Source: Scedosporium boydii
Lineage: Eukaryota; Ascomycota; Sordariomycetes; Microascales; Microascaceae
Length of the DNA stretch: 64,000 nt
Direction of reading: 5' to 3'
NCBI GenBank assembly: GCA_002221725.1
Contig: NJFT01000091.1
Location: forward strand, 80,917 to 144,916
Shown: in pieces, positions 1-10,111 of the stretch
Layout: each line of letters begins with the position of its first letter
Position numbering within the stretch: the stretch's first letter is position 1
Notes under the pieces: model-generated
Database searches by the model: none
Told to the model about the DNA's origin: nothing
What the model saw: the letters and a program-made list of their open reading frames with translations, nothing else
Made by a program: the position numbers and the translations under genes

Positions 1-280
1 TACCGGTACTTCGTCTGAAACAGTGTAGTAGAGTATGCCCGGTATGCTATTCATGAGAATTGAGAATTCAACATTGAAATCTAAAAGGCAACATAAGCCT
101 CTCAATAGAGTGGTATCTGAAAACACCATCCAAGGAACCCATCGTCCCAATTCCGAATCCGTCCTGTTGATCCATACAAGTTCTAAAACAGTATATATAC
201 AGCCCAATGCCCCGAAACCAAACCGTCAACAAAGCACAACAAGGGATTAACACAAAAAGCTCCTGATCTCAAGCACGCAC
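1..280. other. 3' flank of the 5-phosphatase gene
   Basis: No gene is seen here. The stretch lies downstream of the minus-strand inositol 5-phosphatase and probably carries its 3' untranslated end. A TACTTCGT motif near position 7 is one of a set of short dispersed motifs seen elsewhere in the window. Confidence 0.5.
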
Positions 281-3200
281 TCACAACTCCCTCTTCATAA
301 ACATCTCCATAAGGACCCTCCTCTTCTCATCCGCCACCTTCCTCTCCTTCTCCCTCTCCTTCTCTGACCCCGCCTTATCACTCGCAATTCTACACACCGC
401 CGGCGCAAACACAGCCGCAAACCGCTTCTGCCTCGCGTGAAGTTTCGCCGCGCTACCCGACGGAACTTGCGCTTTGGCATTCGCTCTTGGCGGAGAGTCG
501 ATCTGGTTCGCGTTCGTGGAAGCGGAAGGGGACGAAGGGGTGGCGGGACGGTTTGCCGAGCCCCCTGTTGCGCCGCGCACGACCCTGCGCAAGGACAGAG
601 TGCGTAACCTAGAAGGGGAGGATTCTTCGATCTTGGGTGGCGGTGGTTTGGGGGATAGTTCAGCCGCTACGCGGACGAGGGTGGTGGTTAGGAAGACGAA
701 GGAGATGTTGTGGTTCGGCGAGGAGGAAAGGACGTCCAGGATCGAGGTTTTTGTATCTTCTATATCTGGGCCCGCGGAGGAAGTGAGGAGATTCAGGGGG
801 AGACGCGGCCAGAGGGAGGAAGGGATGATGCCGTCGGTGAGGGAGGCGAGAAAGAGGAGGAGGCATTCCGAGAGGATCTCGAGGTTTTGGAGGGCGGGGA
901 GACAGACGGGTAAGGAGGGGATGAGGGCTGCGTCCGTATCTATCGCCGTGATGAGGGAGGCTTTGGCGGCGCTGCGGGCCTCGTCCGAGTCCTTGAGTGT
1001 CCAGGACGACTTTTCAAAGGGCCAGCCGGGGTCATCACGCGGAATGGCACAGTCATCAAGCATGTTCTCGTCTGCGAGAGCGCGTTCAAGAAGGTTCTCC
1101 AGGGCCTCGGTAAGCTTGAAGAGCTCCTTCGGCGCCGCGCACTTCACGTCACGGTCGTAGGGGATGGCGCCCCTTATTCTGGGCTGCGACTGGCAGATAA
1201 AGGCTCGGATGCCCCCGTCGGGAACGCGGATTAGCTCGTCAACAGAGCGGCCGAATGCCGTGGGGAGCCATTGCGCGTGGACGGGGATGAAGTAGTCGCG
1301 GCCGCCAGCTACTCGTAGGACGAGGACGTCTTCTAGGGAGGTGCGGTCGTAGTTGAGAGATTGGGCGAGCGCAACGTCGTCGACGAGGGCTTGTAGAAGA
1401 ACTGTTGCCGTCTCGCCTGGCTCGAGAGTTACGTCCTTGCCTAAGTCTAGGGGGTCGCCACCTGCTTCTCCGACCTCTGTGGATAGGAACCGGAAGGTTA
1501 GCCATTTTGGCGGAGGGGTGGAAGATGAAGCTGCGTCTCCTTCTTCTATTATCGATGGCTTATCAACGAAGGAAAAGGTTGCGGGAACACCTCCGGTGTT
1601 TGCGACGGTTAAGGTGCATGTCTGCTTGGCTAAGAAGGAGACGTCACCGAACTCAACGGCATCCCCGTTCGAGCCGGGCTCGTGGCCCGATTTGGAGGTG
1701 GTGTTGTAATGACGATCCACCAAGATTGTAATGTTGGGTCGCCCTTCGTTCTCCGCTCTGTCAAGTTCACGGGCGACCTCGGCATGGACCTTGGCCTTCA
1801 GCTCCGGGACGACCGCATCGTAGCCGAGAGTGAATACGGAGACGACGGGCTTGTGGTCCGAAGACGTGATTCTCTGGTGCGAGGTGTACAAGTCCATATG
1901 GATACGATCCGTAAAGCCCGCCTTGGTCACAACTTCTTCACCGCCCTGAGTTTCGTCTTCCCCCTCGTCGTACTCGTCGTAATCAAATTCCAAAGTAGAC
2001 GATTGGGTGTTCTGGCCATCGGACTCTGGATCATAGGAAAATAAGACGTCGTCATCTTCGGCAGCCTCGTCGATACCGCGCGCCTTGAGCTCCTCATCTC
2101 GTTTCCTAGCTTCTTCCCTGTCCCTTTCTCTTTGCTGATGCACCTCCAAATCTTTCCTGGTGCGGTACAGTATGCGATCACACCAACTAGGTGCACGCTG
2201 CTTTTCGCTGGAGTCAAAGAGGCAGATGGTGCCCACATCATATTTGTAGGTGGGTAGAAAGGAGATGCTAGCTTCGCGCCAACCATCATAAAGGACCTTC
2301 TTCTCTTTCATGAGGCGGAGAAGTTGATCGTGGGGTAATAGGGAATCTAGGGTAGCCTGGAGGGATGCTGGGTCATCGTGAGGATCAGGCACAAAGTCGT
2401 CTGGATCTGGCAAAGAAGTCTCGGTAGTCCCAGAGAAAGAGCTATTGGGCGATGGGCTAACACTTCGGTCCGTAACAACCTCGTCCTCGGCATCGCTTTC
2501 TGATTTCATTATAATTACCCCTTCCTCGAGCTCGTCGCTCTTTGCTTTCTTGGATAAGTCGTACTCGCCCTGGGTATGGAGCCATAATAGATGGCGAATA
2601 TCATCCCCCGGCAGCCCGTCGACGCGGAAGTTTAGGTCACCAAACCAAAAGGCAAAATCCTCGTCACCAATCTTCTCCGGCTCGTCCTCTACGACCCCGG
2701 CGTTATTCACAGGGTCGAAGTGAGAACGGGAGAGAATCTGCCCCACGTCCCAGCAGCGTCTGTCAAGGTAGGTCTGCTCGGCGCCGCTGGCGAGGTGTGA
2801 ATTCACGAAGACCAGTCGTGTGGTCTCACCCAAGACTAAGCGAGACGATATGGCGCCCTTGTTCCCCATGTAACCGAGCAGGCCGGTGCCCACTTGTATG
2901 GTACTGACGTCGCTGATTGACGTGATGACTTCGGGGGAGGCGTAAATTAGGAGGAGTAGACCGGACATTTGCTCGGCCACCACAAGTTGGTAGCCGTCGG
3001 GCATGGCGGCTTCGAGTGCGAGTCGCCATTTGTCCACAGGGTTGATGTCGGAGTATACGCGGTTATATGCCTCCGTTGCCAGGCCGAGGTCGACAATCTC
3101 CTGCAGGCCCAAGACATACAGGCCGATCTTGTCTCCTCCGACAAGTCTCACATCATCTCCCTCGTCGGTGGGAGGGTTCGATGACGTCGCAGTCAACGTA

Positions 3201-3475
3201 GTAGTAGAGTCTTTCGTGGCAAGGACGGGCGACAGGGCGGGATCGACACCCTTTCCGTCGATGAACCATGTTGCGAGGTCCTTGTCTGTGCCTGGGCAGG
3301 CAGCAACATTCCAGGTGCCAATCTTGATCCGTATTCGGTGGGGTCGGACGTACTCGGAGCGGCGGTTGTAGACGGCTCGGGCTAGGGAGTGGGGAGTGCT
3401 GGTATGGGCGTTTTCGGCGGGATCGGAGAGGTGGGAGGAGCGGACAGATGGCGGCGGGCCAGCTTCGGACGACAT
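281..3475 (-). CDS. Inositol polyphosphate 5-phosphatase, OCRL/INPP5B type
   Basis: The enzyme removes the 5-phosphate from phosphoinositides such as PI(4,5)P2 on membranes, controlling trafficking and actin. The single open frame encodes 1064 residues. The 5-phosphatase domain spans about residues 48-552, with WNVA (55-58), LQEI (124-127), GDLNFR (279-284), WCDRIL (431-436) and SDHKPV (539-544), which carry the metal-binding and catalytic residues of the family. An ASH-like beta domain (about 575-740) and a RhoGAP-like domain (about 745-1040) follow, as in OCRL and INPP5B. Acidic, low-complexity inserts at about 310-375 and 465-515 interrupt the catalytic domain and explain the large size. 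The ATG at 3475 is the first in frame. The RhoGAP part may be catalytically inactive, as is usual in this family; its arginine finger was not checked. No intron is needed. Confidence 0.93.
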   Translation of the reverse strand: MSSEAGPPPSVRSSHLSDPAENAHTSTPHSLARAVYNRRSEYVRPHRIRIKIGTWNVAACPGTDKDLATWFIDGKGVDPALSPVLATKDSTTTLTATSSNPPTDEGDDVRLVGGDKIGLYVLGLQEIVDLGLATEAYNRVYSDINPVDKWRLALEAAMPDGYQLVVAEQMSGLLLLIYASPEVITSISDVSTIQVGTGLLGYMGNKGAISSRLVLGETTRLVFVNSHLASGAEQTYLDRRCWDVGQILSRSHFDPVNNAGVVEDEPEKIGDEDFAFWFGDLNFRVDGLPGDDIRHLLWLHTQGEYDLSKKAKSDELEEGVIIMKSESDAEDEVVTDRSVSPSPNSSFSGTTETSLPDPDDFVPDPHDDPASLQATLDSLLPHDQLLRLMKEKKVLYDGWREASISFLPTYKYDVGTICLFDSSEKQRAPSWCDRILYRTRKDLEVHQQRERDREEARKRDEELKARGIDEAAEDDDVLFSYDPESDGQNTQSSTLEFDYDEYDEGEDETQGGEEVVTKAGFTDRIHMDLYTSHQRITSSDHKPVVSVFTLGYDAVVPELKAKVHAEVARELDRAENEGRPNITILVDRHYNTTSKSGHEPGSNGDAVEFGDVSFLAKQTCTLTVANTGGVPATFSFVDKPSIIEEGDAASSSTPPPKWLTFRFLSTEVGEAGGDPLDLGKDVTLEPGETATVLLQALVDDVALAQSLNYDRTSLEDVLVLRVAGGRDYFIPVHAQWLPTAFGRSVDELIRVPDGGIRAFICQSQPRIRGAIPYDRDVKCAAPKELFKLTEALENLLERALADENMLDDCAIPRDDPGWPFEKSSWTLKDSDEARSAAKASLITAIDTDAALIPSLPVCLPALQNLEILSECLLLFLASLTDGIIPSSLWPRLPLNLLTSSAGPDIEDTKTSILDVLSSSPNHNISFVFLTTTLVRVAAELSPKPPPPKIEESSPSRLRTLSLRRVVRGATGGSANRPATPSSPSASTNANQIDSPPRANAKAQVPSGSAAKLHARQKRFAAVFAPAVCRIASDKAGSEKEREKERKVADEKRRVLMEMFMKREL

Positions 3476-5023
3476 GGTGAAGGCTTAAGGGAACTGTTTG
3501 AAAAGTAGTTGCAGCAGCAAGAATGCCGACGTCAGGTTTCACGTCAGTGGAAAGCTGCGGACAGGACTACACGGCTAGCTGGGGTCGAGAGTCCAGGCAC
3601 GCATATTGGAGATTCGCGTTGCGTGGGTCGAGGTCGATGACGTAGGGCGTAGCAGCCAGTGGCTCTACACTAGAAGTGGGAGGAGGGTAGGAGCAGGGGC
3701 AGGGGCGGAAATGGTGCAGAGATCTCGTCACGGTGGTAGAATACAGACAGAAGTAAGTTGAGAGCTTGCAACCGTAGAGTCTTGGATGAATTGGCTGATG
3801 AGTAATAATCTTACACACTACCGGATGCGTACACGTATCGTGGGCCGCGCCGGCTACGAAGGAACGAGCACGAGAGGTTGGAGTGGGTATTGTTGGCGTT
3901 TCAATTAGTTTGATGCGTCTCTGAGTCTGTTCCACAGCGTTGAGCCGCCAGGTTAGCAAAAGCTGCTAACAATTTTGGAGGGGCAGTGATAAATTGATGA
4001 CTAAATTGCCCCACTGTACCGGATCTCCGAAATCTTGAAGCCGTCCACGTCCCATGGCCCAAGTGGGAACATGTCCTTGAAGGGGCCGGATTCATCCTGG
4101 ATTATGAATCAAAGTTCTGCTGTTTATCTATAGCCACGAATACGACGTAGAGGAGTGGCAGTATGGGCTCCAAGCTCTTGCTAAAGTTGCGAGCACTTCG
4201 TTCGTATTAGCAATCATCCCCGAGCGCCGCTGTCAGTCGCCGATGCAAAGTCGGCTTGATCAAGACGAGGACGCTTGTGCTTGTACTTGTCACAGATTTC
4301 TTAATTTACGACAGGATGTCCGAAGTACCGAGGTGGCGTACCTGTATCCAGGGCTTCCCTTGAACAGTCACTGCACTACATCCATTCAGGACCGACCCAT
4401 CCGGTACTGTTCGTTTGGAGTTGTAAATCGATCTCCTACTTTAGGTGCATATCAATTGATCTCTTGGCAGATCTACTACTAGTAGTGGGTAGTTCATAGC
4501 TAGATGGAGGACTGAGCTGCGTTGGAATGGAGCCTGCCCTTTGCTAGGGCGATGCGTGGTGAACCTTGATCGACGTCTCGAAGACCCTGATGATATCACC
4601 ACCAGCATCGCCCTTGCAGGACCAGGGGCACTGAACCCCACGTGACCAGGAGGTGGCTGGCGCCGAGATTAGAGATCGCTTTTACCACTCTGGGATCAAT
4701 GGATTAATGGACGGCTTTGCCATCGGCGACCAGCCATCTTCTCTACCTTGGCACCAAAAGATTTGAAATAAGCCCGGCGTGCTTATATATCTCCGAGGCA
4801 TCTCCCTTCAGCTCAGGAGCCTGAAAGCGGCTGGCGGATCGATCCCGCAAGTCAACCGGCAGAAAAAAAAAAAGAGAAAGCTGCAATTCGCCTTCCTCAG
4901 TCGTCATAGGACCTAAGCACGTCAACGCGACCCCTCCTTTACAGTTGTATAATACCTCGCTATCTCGATTTGTTTCACTTATTTTTTTCTTCTCTTTCCC
5001 TTTCCCCTTTCCCTTCCGCACAC
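3476..5023. other. Divergent intergenic region, no gene seen
   Basis: This 1.5 kb separates the divergently transcribed 5-phosphatase (-) and glutaredoxin (+) genes and should hold both promoters. The last 100 bases before the glutaredoxin ATG are strongly pyrimidine-rich, typical of a fungal transcription start region. A TATATAT run lies near 4784. The open frames present are short and have no recognisable protein character. Confidence 0.5.
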
Positions 5024-5703
5024 ATGTCTTCTATTTTCAGTCGTTTGTTTTCTTGGAGCACCAGACCACCCGTAAACATGGAGCAAGCTACTGCCAAGGC
5101 CCAACAGCTCATCGACCAGGGCAACGTCGGTACGTTATCTTGATGTCTTTATCTAGCGACCCCACCATCTGCAGTCCAACCCAAATTGATATTGTGATCT
5201 GCTGTCGCTCTGTCCCCAGACGGTCGATGCAGAGTGAACGAGACGCACTGTTCCACCTTGGGTCTCGTCAAGATGAACTTGAACTGACGAATGCTTTTCT
5301 GTTTAGTGGTCTTTTCCAAGTCGTACTGTCCTTACTGCAAGGCGACGAAGAGGACTCTCGAGCAGCTCGGCGCGGACTTTACCGTCCACGAGCTTGACCA
5401 GTTGCGTAAGTTTCACCAGATCTAGTTTTGCGCAGCCATAAAAACTCCAATCCTGGAGAAACACCGCTCTTCTCTTCTTTGCGCCGCGTCGCGCCAAAGT
5501 GTGCCTGTTAACCTCGGTGCTAACCTTCAACAGCCGATGGTTCCGCCATCCAAGATGCGCTCGAGTCCCTCACCAGCCAACGGACCGTCCCCAACACCTT
5601 CATCAACAAAAAGCACGTTGGCGGCAACTCCGACCTCCAGGATCTCGTGAGGCGGGGCGAGCTGGAGAAGCTCCTTCGCGATGCCAACGCCGTGAAGCTC
5701 TAA
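5024..5703 (+). CDS. Dithiol glutaredoxin (Grx1/Grx2 type), 3 exons
   Basis: Glutathione-dependent thiol oxidoreductase that reduces disulfides and protein-glutathione adducts. Exons are 5024-5129, 5307-5405 and 5534-5703. The introns start GTACGT and GTAAGT and end TAG and CAG, and all phases join. The product has 124 residues from the first ATG, or 106 from the in-frame ATG at 5078. Exon 2 carries the CPYC active site, and exon 3 carries TVPNTFI (the cis-Pro loop) and GGNSDL (the GG motif binding glutathione). The 18-residue extension between the two ATGs is Ser/Arg/Trp-rich and lacks acidic residues, as in a mitochondrial leader. The second ATG has the better context (A at -3, G at +4), so both could be used. 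Convergent with the AIM18-like gene downstream. Confidence 0.95.
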
Positions 5704-6017
5704 ACATGCGGAGGGGTCTTCTTTTCTTTGGAACCTGAACATTAGCATATTATTTATTACGAGTACCTATAGCGGCGCGCAACGGAATCGCAGTTCCTTT
5801 TATTTTTAGTGGGAGAGTTTACGGTGTTTCATTAAGATGTGGTGTGAGGAAATTCTCATGTTTTAACAGCCGAGGGGAGAGACATTCAACCCCCTCAAAA
5901 TCAACCAAGGGTTTATTAGTACACGGACTCGCAACATAGACGTAATACAGAATCCTTTGACGAAAGCCGCCTCCGAGCCTCCTTTTTTGACAGTCCTTTG
6001 TTCTAATCATAGCCTTT
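5704..6017. other. Shared 3' flank of two convergent genes
   Basis: About 310 bases between the convergent glutaredoxin (+) and AIM18-like (-) genes. AT-rich stretches around 5745-5815 probably contain the 3' ends of both transcripts. No open frame of interest. Confidence 0.5.
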
Positions 6018-7166
6018 TTACACAACCTGGGCCGCGACGGTGCCAACAGGCCTCTCGACAAACTCCATGACGCCATCAATAATGCTGTGCCTCGCCGGCT
6101 CAGACGCAACCTTCTTCCCAGCGAGATAGTTCAGCCACAGCAGCCTCGACACCCTCTCATCATCCACCCTACCAATCTCAACTCTTCCAGCCGAGCTCTT
6201 GTCGTCGTAGACGACAATCAACCTGCCCTTAGCATCGCGGCAGAGCAGAAGCTCCCTGTTCTTGGGCACTTTACCGCGGTTGAGGAGCTGCTTGAACTCC
6301 CTCATGCTCTGACCGAAAGCCTCATCGCTGTAATCGGGGTTCCCCTGCGACCGCGCCGTGATGGCCCTTATGAACCCGTCCCTAAGATGGGGGAAATCCG
6401 TATCCCGCACAGGTGCGATGCGGAACGCCGTGCGGACGCCCGACTCGCGCAACGCCGTGTCCCACGTTGACTCGCCTTCCTCGGGGTTTAGGAGCGCCGC
6501 ACGGAGTTGTTCGCGTTCGCCGGCTACGAGGGTCGTGGCTAGGTTGTTGACCTTTTTGACGAGGTGGTTTTGCAGCGCGGCGATGTCGGCCGTCGCTACG
6601 TAGAAGCCGACGACGTAGACTTGGATGTTTAGGAAGGTGACGGTGCGGAGGCCCAGGCCGACTAGGGTATATTCGGTGCCGATGTCGTCGCGCACCGTCG
6701 CGGGGAGCTTAGCGTCACCTTCTGGGGCGACCTTGGACAGGTCTATCGTCCTTGGGAAAGTCGGAACTGTAGAGTTGCCCGTGGGCACAATCTCGTTTCC
6801 TTCCGCGTCGTGCACGACGACCTTGCGCTTGGTTCCGCCGTCGACCGTGAACGATTCTGTGGGGACGTTGGAATCGAGCTGCGTCTTTTTATTCTTGTCG
6901 TCATTTTGTTTCGCGAGGGCGTCCTTGAGCTTGAGGGAGGTGTAGATAAATCCGACGATACCTGCCAGGGCGCCCGCGGCGAGGAAGGCCATGCGATCTC
7001 GTTCGTAGCTTTGTCGCTTGTCGGATAGCCTCTTGATATTGAGGTTCTCGGTGGCGCGGTGGGACGGCGTGTTGCGGGACAGGAAGGTCCGCCGGAGGAC
7101 TGGTCTCGCTACCGGGGATGCCGGGATGCCTCGGGCGAGTGGGCGGAGGAGGGTCCGAGTAGACAT
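6018..7166 (-). CDS. AIM18/AIM46-like mitochondrial protein with chalcone-isomerase fold
   Basis: The single exon encodes 382 residues. An Arg/Ser-rich N-terminus without acidic residues (about 1-35) looks like a mitochondrial presequence. A hydrophobic stretch at about 60-80 (AFLAAGALAGIVGFIYTSL) can span the inner membrane. The C-terminal two thirds match the chalcone-isomerase-like domain of fungal AIM18: the start of the fold is in VGLGLRTVTFLNIQVYVVGF, a middle block reads FPHLRDGFIRAI, and the end reads RLLWLNYLAGKKVAS. In yeast this family is mitochondrial; plant-type flavonoid chemistry is not expected, and the fold is thought to bind fatty-acid-like ligands. The ATG at 7166 opens the presequence. 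Function beyond the family is unknown. Confidence 0.9.
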   Translation of the reverse strand: MSTRTLLRPLARGIPASPVARPVLRRTFLSRNTPSHRATENLNIKRLSDKRQSYERDRMAFLAAGALAGIVGFIYTSLKLKDALAKQNDDKNKKTQLDSNVPTESFTVDGGTKRKVVVHDAEGNEIVPTGNSTVPTFPRTIDLSKVAPEGDAKLPATVRDDIGTEYTLVGLGLRTVTFLNIQVYVVGFYVATADIAALQNHLVKKVNNLATTLVAGEREQLRAALLNPEEGESTWDTALRESGVRTAFRIAPVRDTDFPHLRDGFIRAITARSQGNPDYSDEAFGQSMREFKQLLNRGKVPKNRELLLCRDAKGRLIVVYDDKSSAGRVEIGRVDDERVSRLLWLNYLAGKKVASEPARHSIIDGVMEFVERPVGTVAAQVV

Positions 7167-10111
7167 TGTGATGGTTTCTGTTGGGGGGTATCTATAAAAC
7201 CGAGGTGTAGAGGACGTGGGAGAGAATAGTTGTTGGTTGTGCTTAGAATGGATGCAGGGCCATGGAAGCAGATTTCGATGAGCTCCAAGTTGTGCTGTCT
7301 CCGATGTTGCTCGGAAGAAGCTTCCTGCTCGTGGTCTGCTTCAATTGGCTCCGATTGTTTCTCAAGCAGAGGTGTTGAGCCTACCAAAAGTATTCCTGCT
7401 ACTAATTGAAGCCAGGATTGTGATTAATTGGCCGGCTTGTGGCATCGGCCAAAGGTTAGAATGACCTGATGAAGTCGAAGATGTTTTCAACGACGTCAGA
7501 CTTGGCAGTCTCGACTGAATTAATAATAGCAGCAGCCATTTGGCCCGATGCATTTCGGTATCGGGACAAGGTCAAAGGCAGTGTCCACTGTCAAAATGCA
7601 TGTTGAGTTAGAAGGTCACGTGAATCATGCCCCATTTCCTCTTCCAATTACTCAGCGGGGTCACCTTTCCAAGAAAAGAAAGAGCCACCCAACCTAGGTT
7701 ATCTATGCAGCTTTTGAAGCTTTCATCCAACATCCAAAGAAGTTGGCGATGTCTTTGCCCAATTCGAACGTAATATTGGTTCCATGCCAGCAGAATTGTA
7801 TTTTTAGAACATCTCAATATCCTTTTTTGCCATCCTTTCTCCCGCTTTCCAAGTGGCGTTCCGGTTCCCGCCTGGTGACGGAGACCAAAGCTCTTGGATG
7901 TGTTTCCCAGCGACCAACCCCACTGCAACACACATGTGCATCAGTCAAACTGGGAGAGGCGTGTGACGCCATTTGCCGAACCTGGCGGAGTGTGGCATCC
8001 TCTCGTCCTGACTGGCCCGACAGCCCTATTCCTAAGCGCCAGCCCAGCACCATCCAACGCCATCACATCGGTTCTGCGAAGTAGTACCATGCTACGCTAC
8101 GCTGTTGAGGTGACTCAGAGAGGATCCCAATTTTAGGATTGGATTCGGTTCCGGTGGTGATCTCAAAAAAGAAAGGAAATAAAATATCTCAACCAGTTCT
8201 CTCAAGAAGCGAGGGGCTTAGAGCGGATATCAAAGAGGGGTAGGCACGTAAAGCTCCGAAAGAGGCTGAGATGTTAGCCACGTGCCCCGTGTGTATAAGT
8301 CAAACTTCACCTCTTGGTCCAAAAAGGCTGTCACCAGCGTACGTGGACGGACATGTGTTCGTGATTTGAAGCATGGCGCATCTGTGTCATTCCGAGACCT
8401 TTGCCTGCGAAACTCGGGGTGGCCTCGTCACCCGATTGCGCTTACGCTTACAAGTCTTTCCGGAGTCTGAGGATTGGGGGCTCAAAGAATCCCTCTATGG
8501 CCAGAACTCGCGGGGTAGTCCCGGATTTACAAGTAGTCTAAATGCCATATTACATGCAGAGCCAGGCGTGCAGATAGCTACGCTAGCTTCCTCGTACTTC
8601 GTAGTTGTCATGGTATTGAATGAGCAAGCTGTTCGTCTCGTCGAGGGAAAGAAAGAGAGCAGGGCATTTCAAATCCGGGGATGACAATTGTAGTAGTCTC
8701 ATCAGGTTCGATCCCCATTATTAATGACTCCAATATCTGTCCGAGACAGGGACTAGAATTAAATTCCCGAGTTTAGAGCCTCCAAAACAGTGGAAGACAA
8801 AGTGAGCTAAGGCCTGTACTCTCTGTCGCGGACGCAGTAGCTCCTTCCTTGACATGCTCATGCATTGATGCAGGTGCCCAGGAAGAACCCAAGACAAGAA
8901 AGAGGAGCTGATGTACCCCTTTGGAGTCGGGGATTGATGTACCGCATACTTTGGTCTGCCCGGAATTTACCCCTTACTTAAGGTACCCCGTACCCCTCAC
9001 ATCTCCATTCCTGCCCTTCCAGGTCGTCTCCCTCTTTCTCGACATTGAATGTTTTCTTTTTTCTGATATTCCAACCAAGAATCCAATCCCAGAGATTCAA
9101 AAATTCCGCTCCGACTTCCCTCTTCCAAGCAGGACGAGTCCTAGTTCTCGTCCTCTGCTCTAAGCATTTCAGAGAAACATACAGACACCGTCTCCGAAGG
9201 TACGCATTGGACAGCACCTCTCTCACAAACCAGCTCCGCATTCCCCGGCTGGAGGAGGAGTCAACCGTTCACCCATTCTCTGCAACTCCTCCTGGGCAGG
9301 CTCCATTTCAATAAATAGCTGTTTCCCAGCCTCGAGCTCCCCACCACAACTCCTCTTTCTGTGATGCTGACCGACCCCCCTAGACACAAAAAACGAAGCG
9401 AAACATAGCCACCTAGACTATACGCCGGGAGCGTCTCAAGCAGTCTCCCTCATCCCCATCCCCAGCCGAAGCAAAGCCCACTCATCCGAAGCGAAGCATC
9501 GAGTTGCTCGCGATCCTCTACGTCTCACACCTCGAGCGTCGTCCCTCCAGCACGGTCGTTCCAATCTCCGCCCCACCTAGGGGGTCCGTGTCAACAGAAT
9601 ACGGCACACTGTTCCGTCGCACGAGTTTCTCGCTGCAATTGTCGTAAGTCTGTGGCTTTCCTGTCTCTTTGCTCACTGTGCCATTGTGTCCCTCTGCCTT
9701 GGCATTGCCTCGCATTTTGTTCAATGTTGTCGGTCGTTCTACTTTGGGTTCCAGCGTGTGCCGCACTACCAACTCGGTATACACTTGCCCGCCAAAGTCG
9801 AACAACACCTCGAACCTCGCAGCCCACTTTCTCTTCGAGTCATTTATCTTTACGATAATAATATTGCACATTCTCTCACGGAGCTCCCAGTCCTGATTTT
9901 CCTCCTGCGACACGACTAACCTCACCGACAACAGTCTGGCCAGCAAAACTTCGAGCCCTCACCACCCCTGCTCTCTGTGCCCAACCCACAGGGCTGACCC
10001 TCCCCGCCCCCCTCTGGTCGACTTGAGACGACACGACGACATCGCAACACCGCCACCCACCCTCGACGTCCACCTCTGCGAGCCCGTCTCCATGTCAGAT
10101 ATCGCTTCACC
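7167..10111. other. Long intergenic region with the grrA promoter and leader
   Basis: About 2.9 kb without a supportable gene between the AIM18-like (-) and grrA (+) genes. The half next to grrA (about 9000-10100) is C/T-rich and GC-balanced, as expected for a long 5' leader, and may contain untranslated introns that I could not fix. A TACTTCGTA motif lies at 8595-8603. Short open frames here look like chance. Confidence 0.45.

Noticed and set aside
474..1160. 228-codon plus-strand frame
   Set aside because: It lies antisense inside the 5-phosphatase gene and is a shadow of its GC-rich codons.
8703..8720. Box-B-like GGTTCGATCCCC
   Set aside because: No matching T stem, no box A at the right distance and no cloverleaf.
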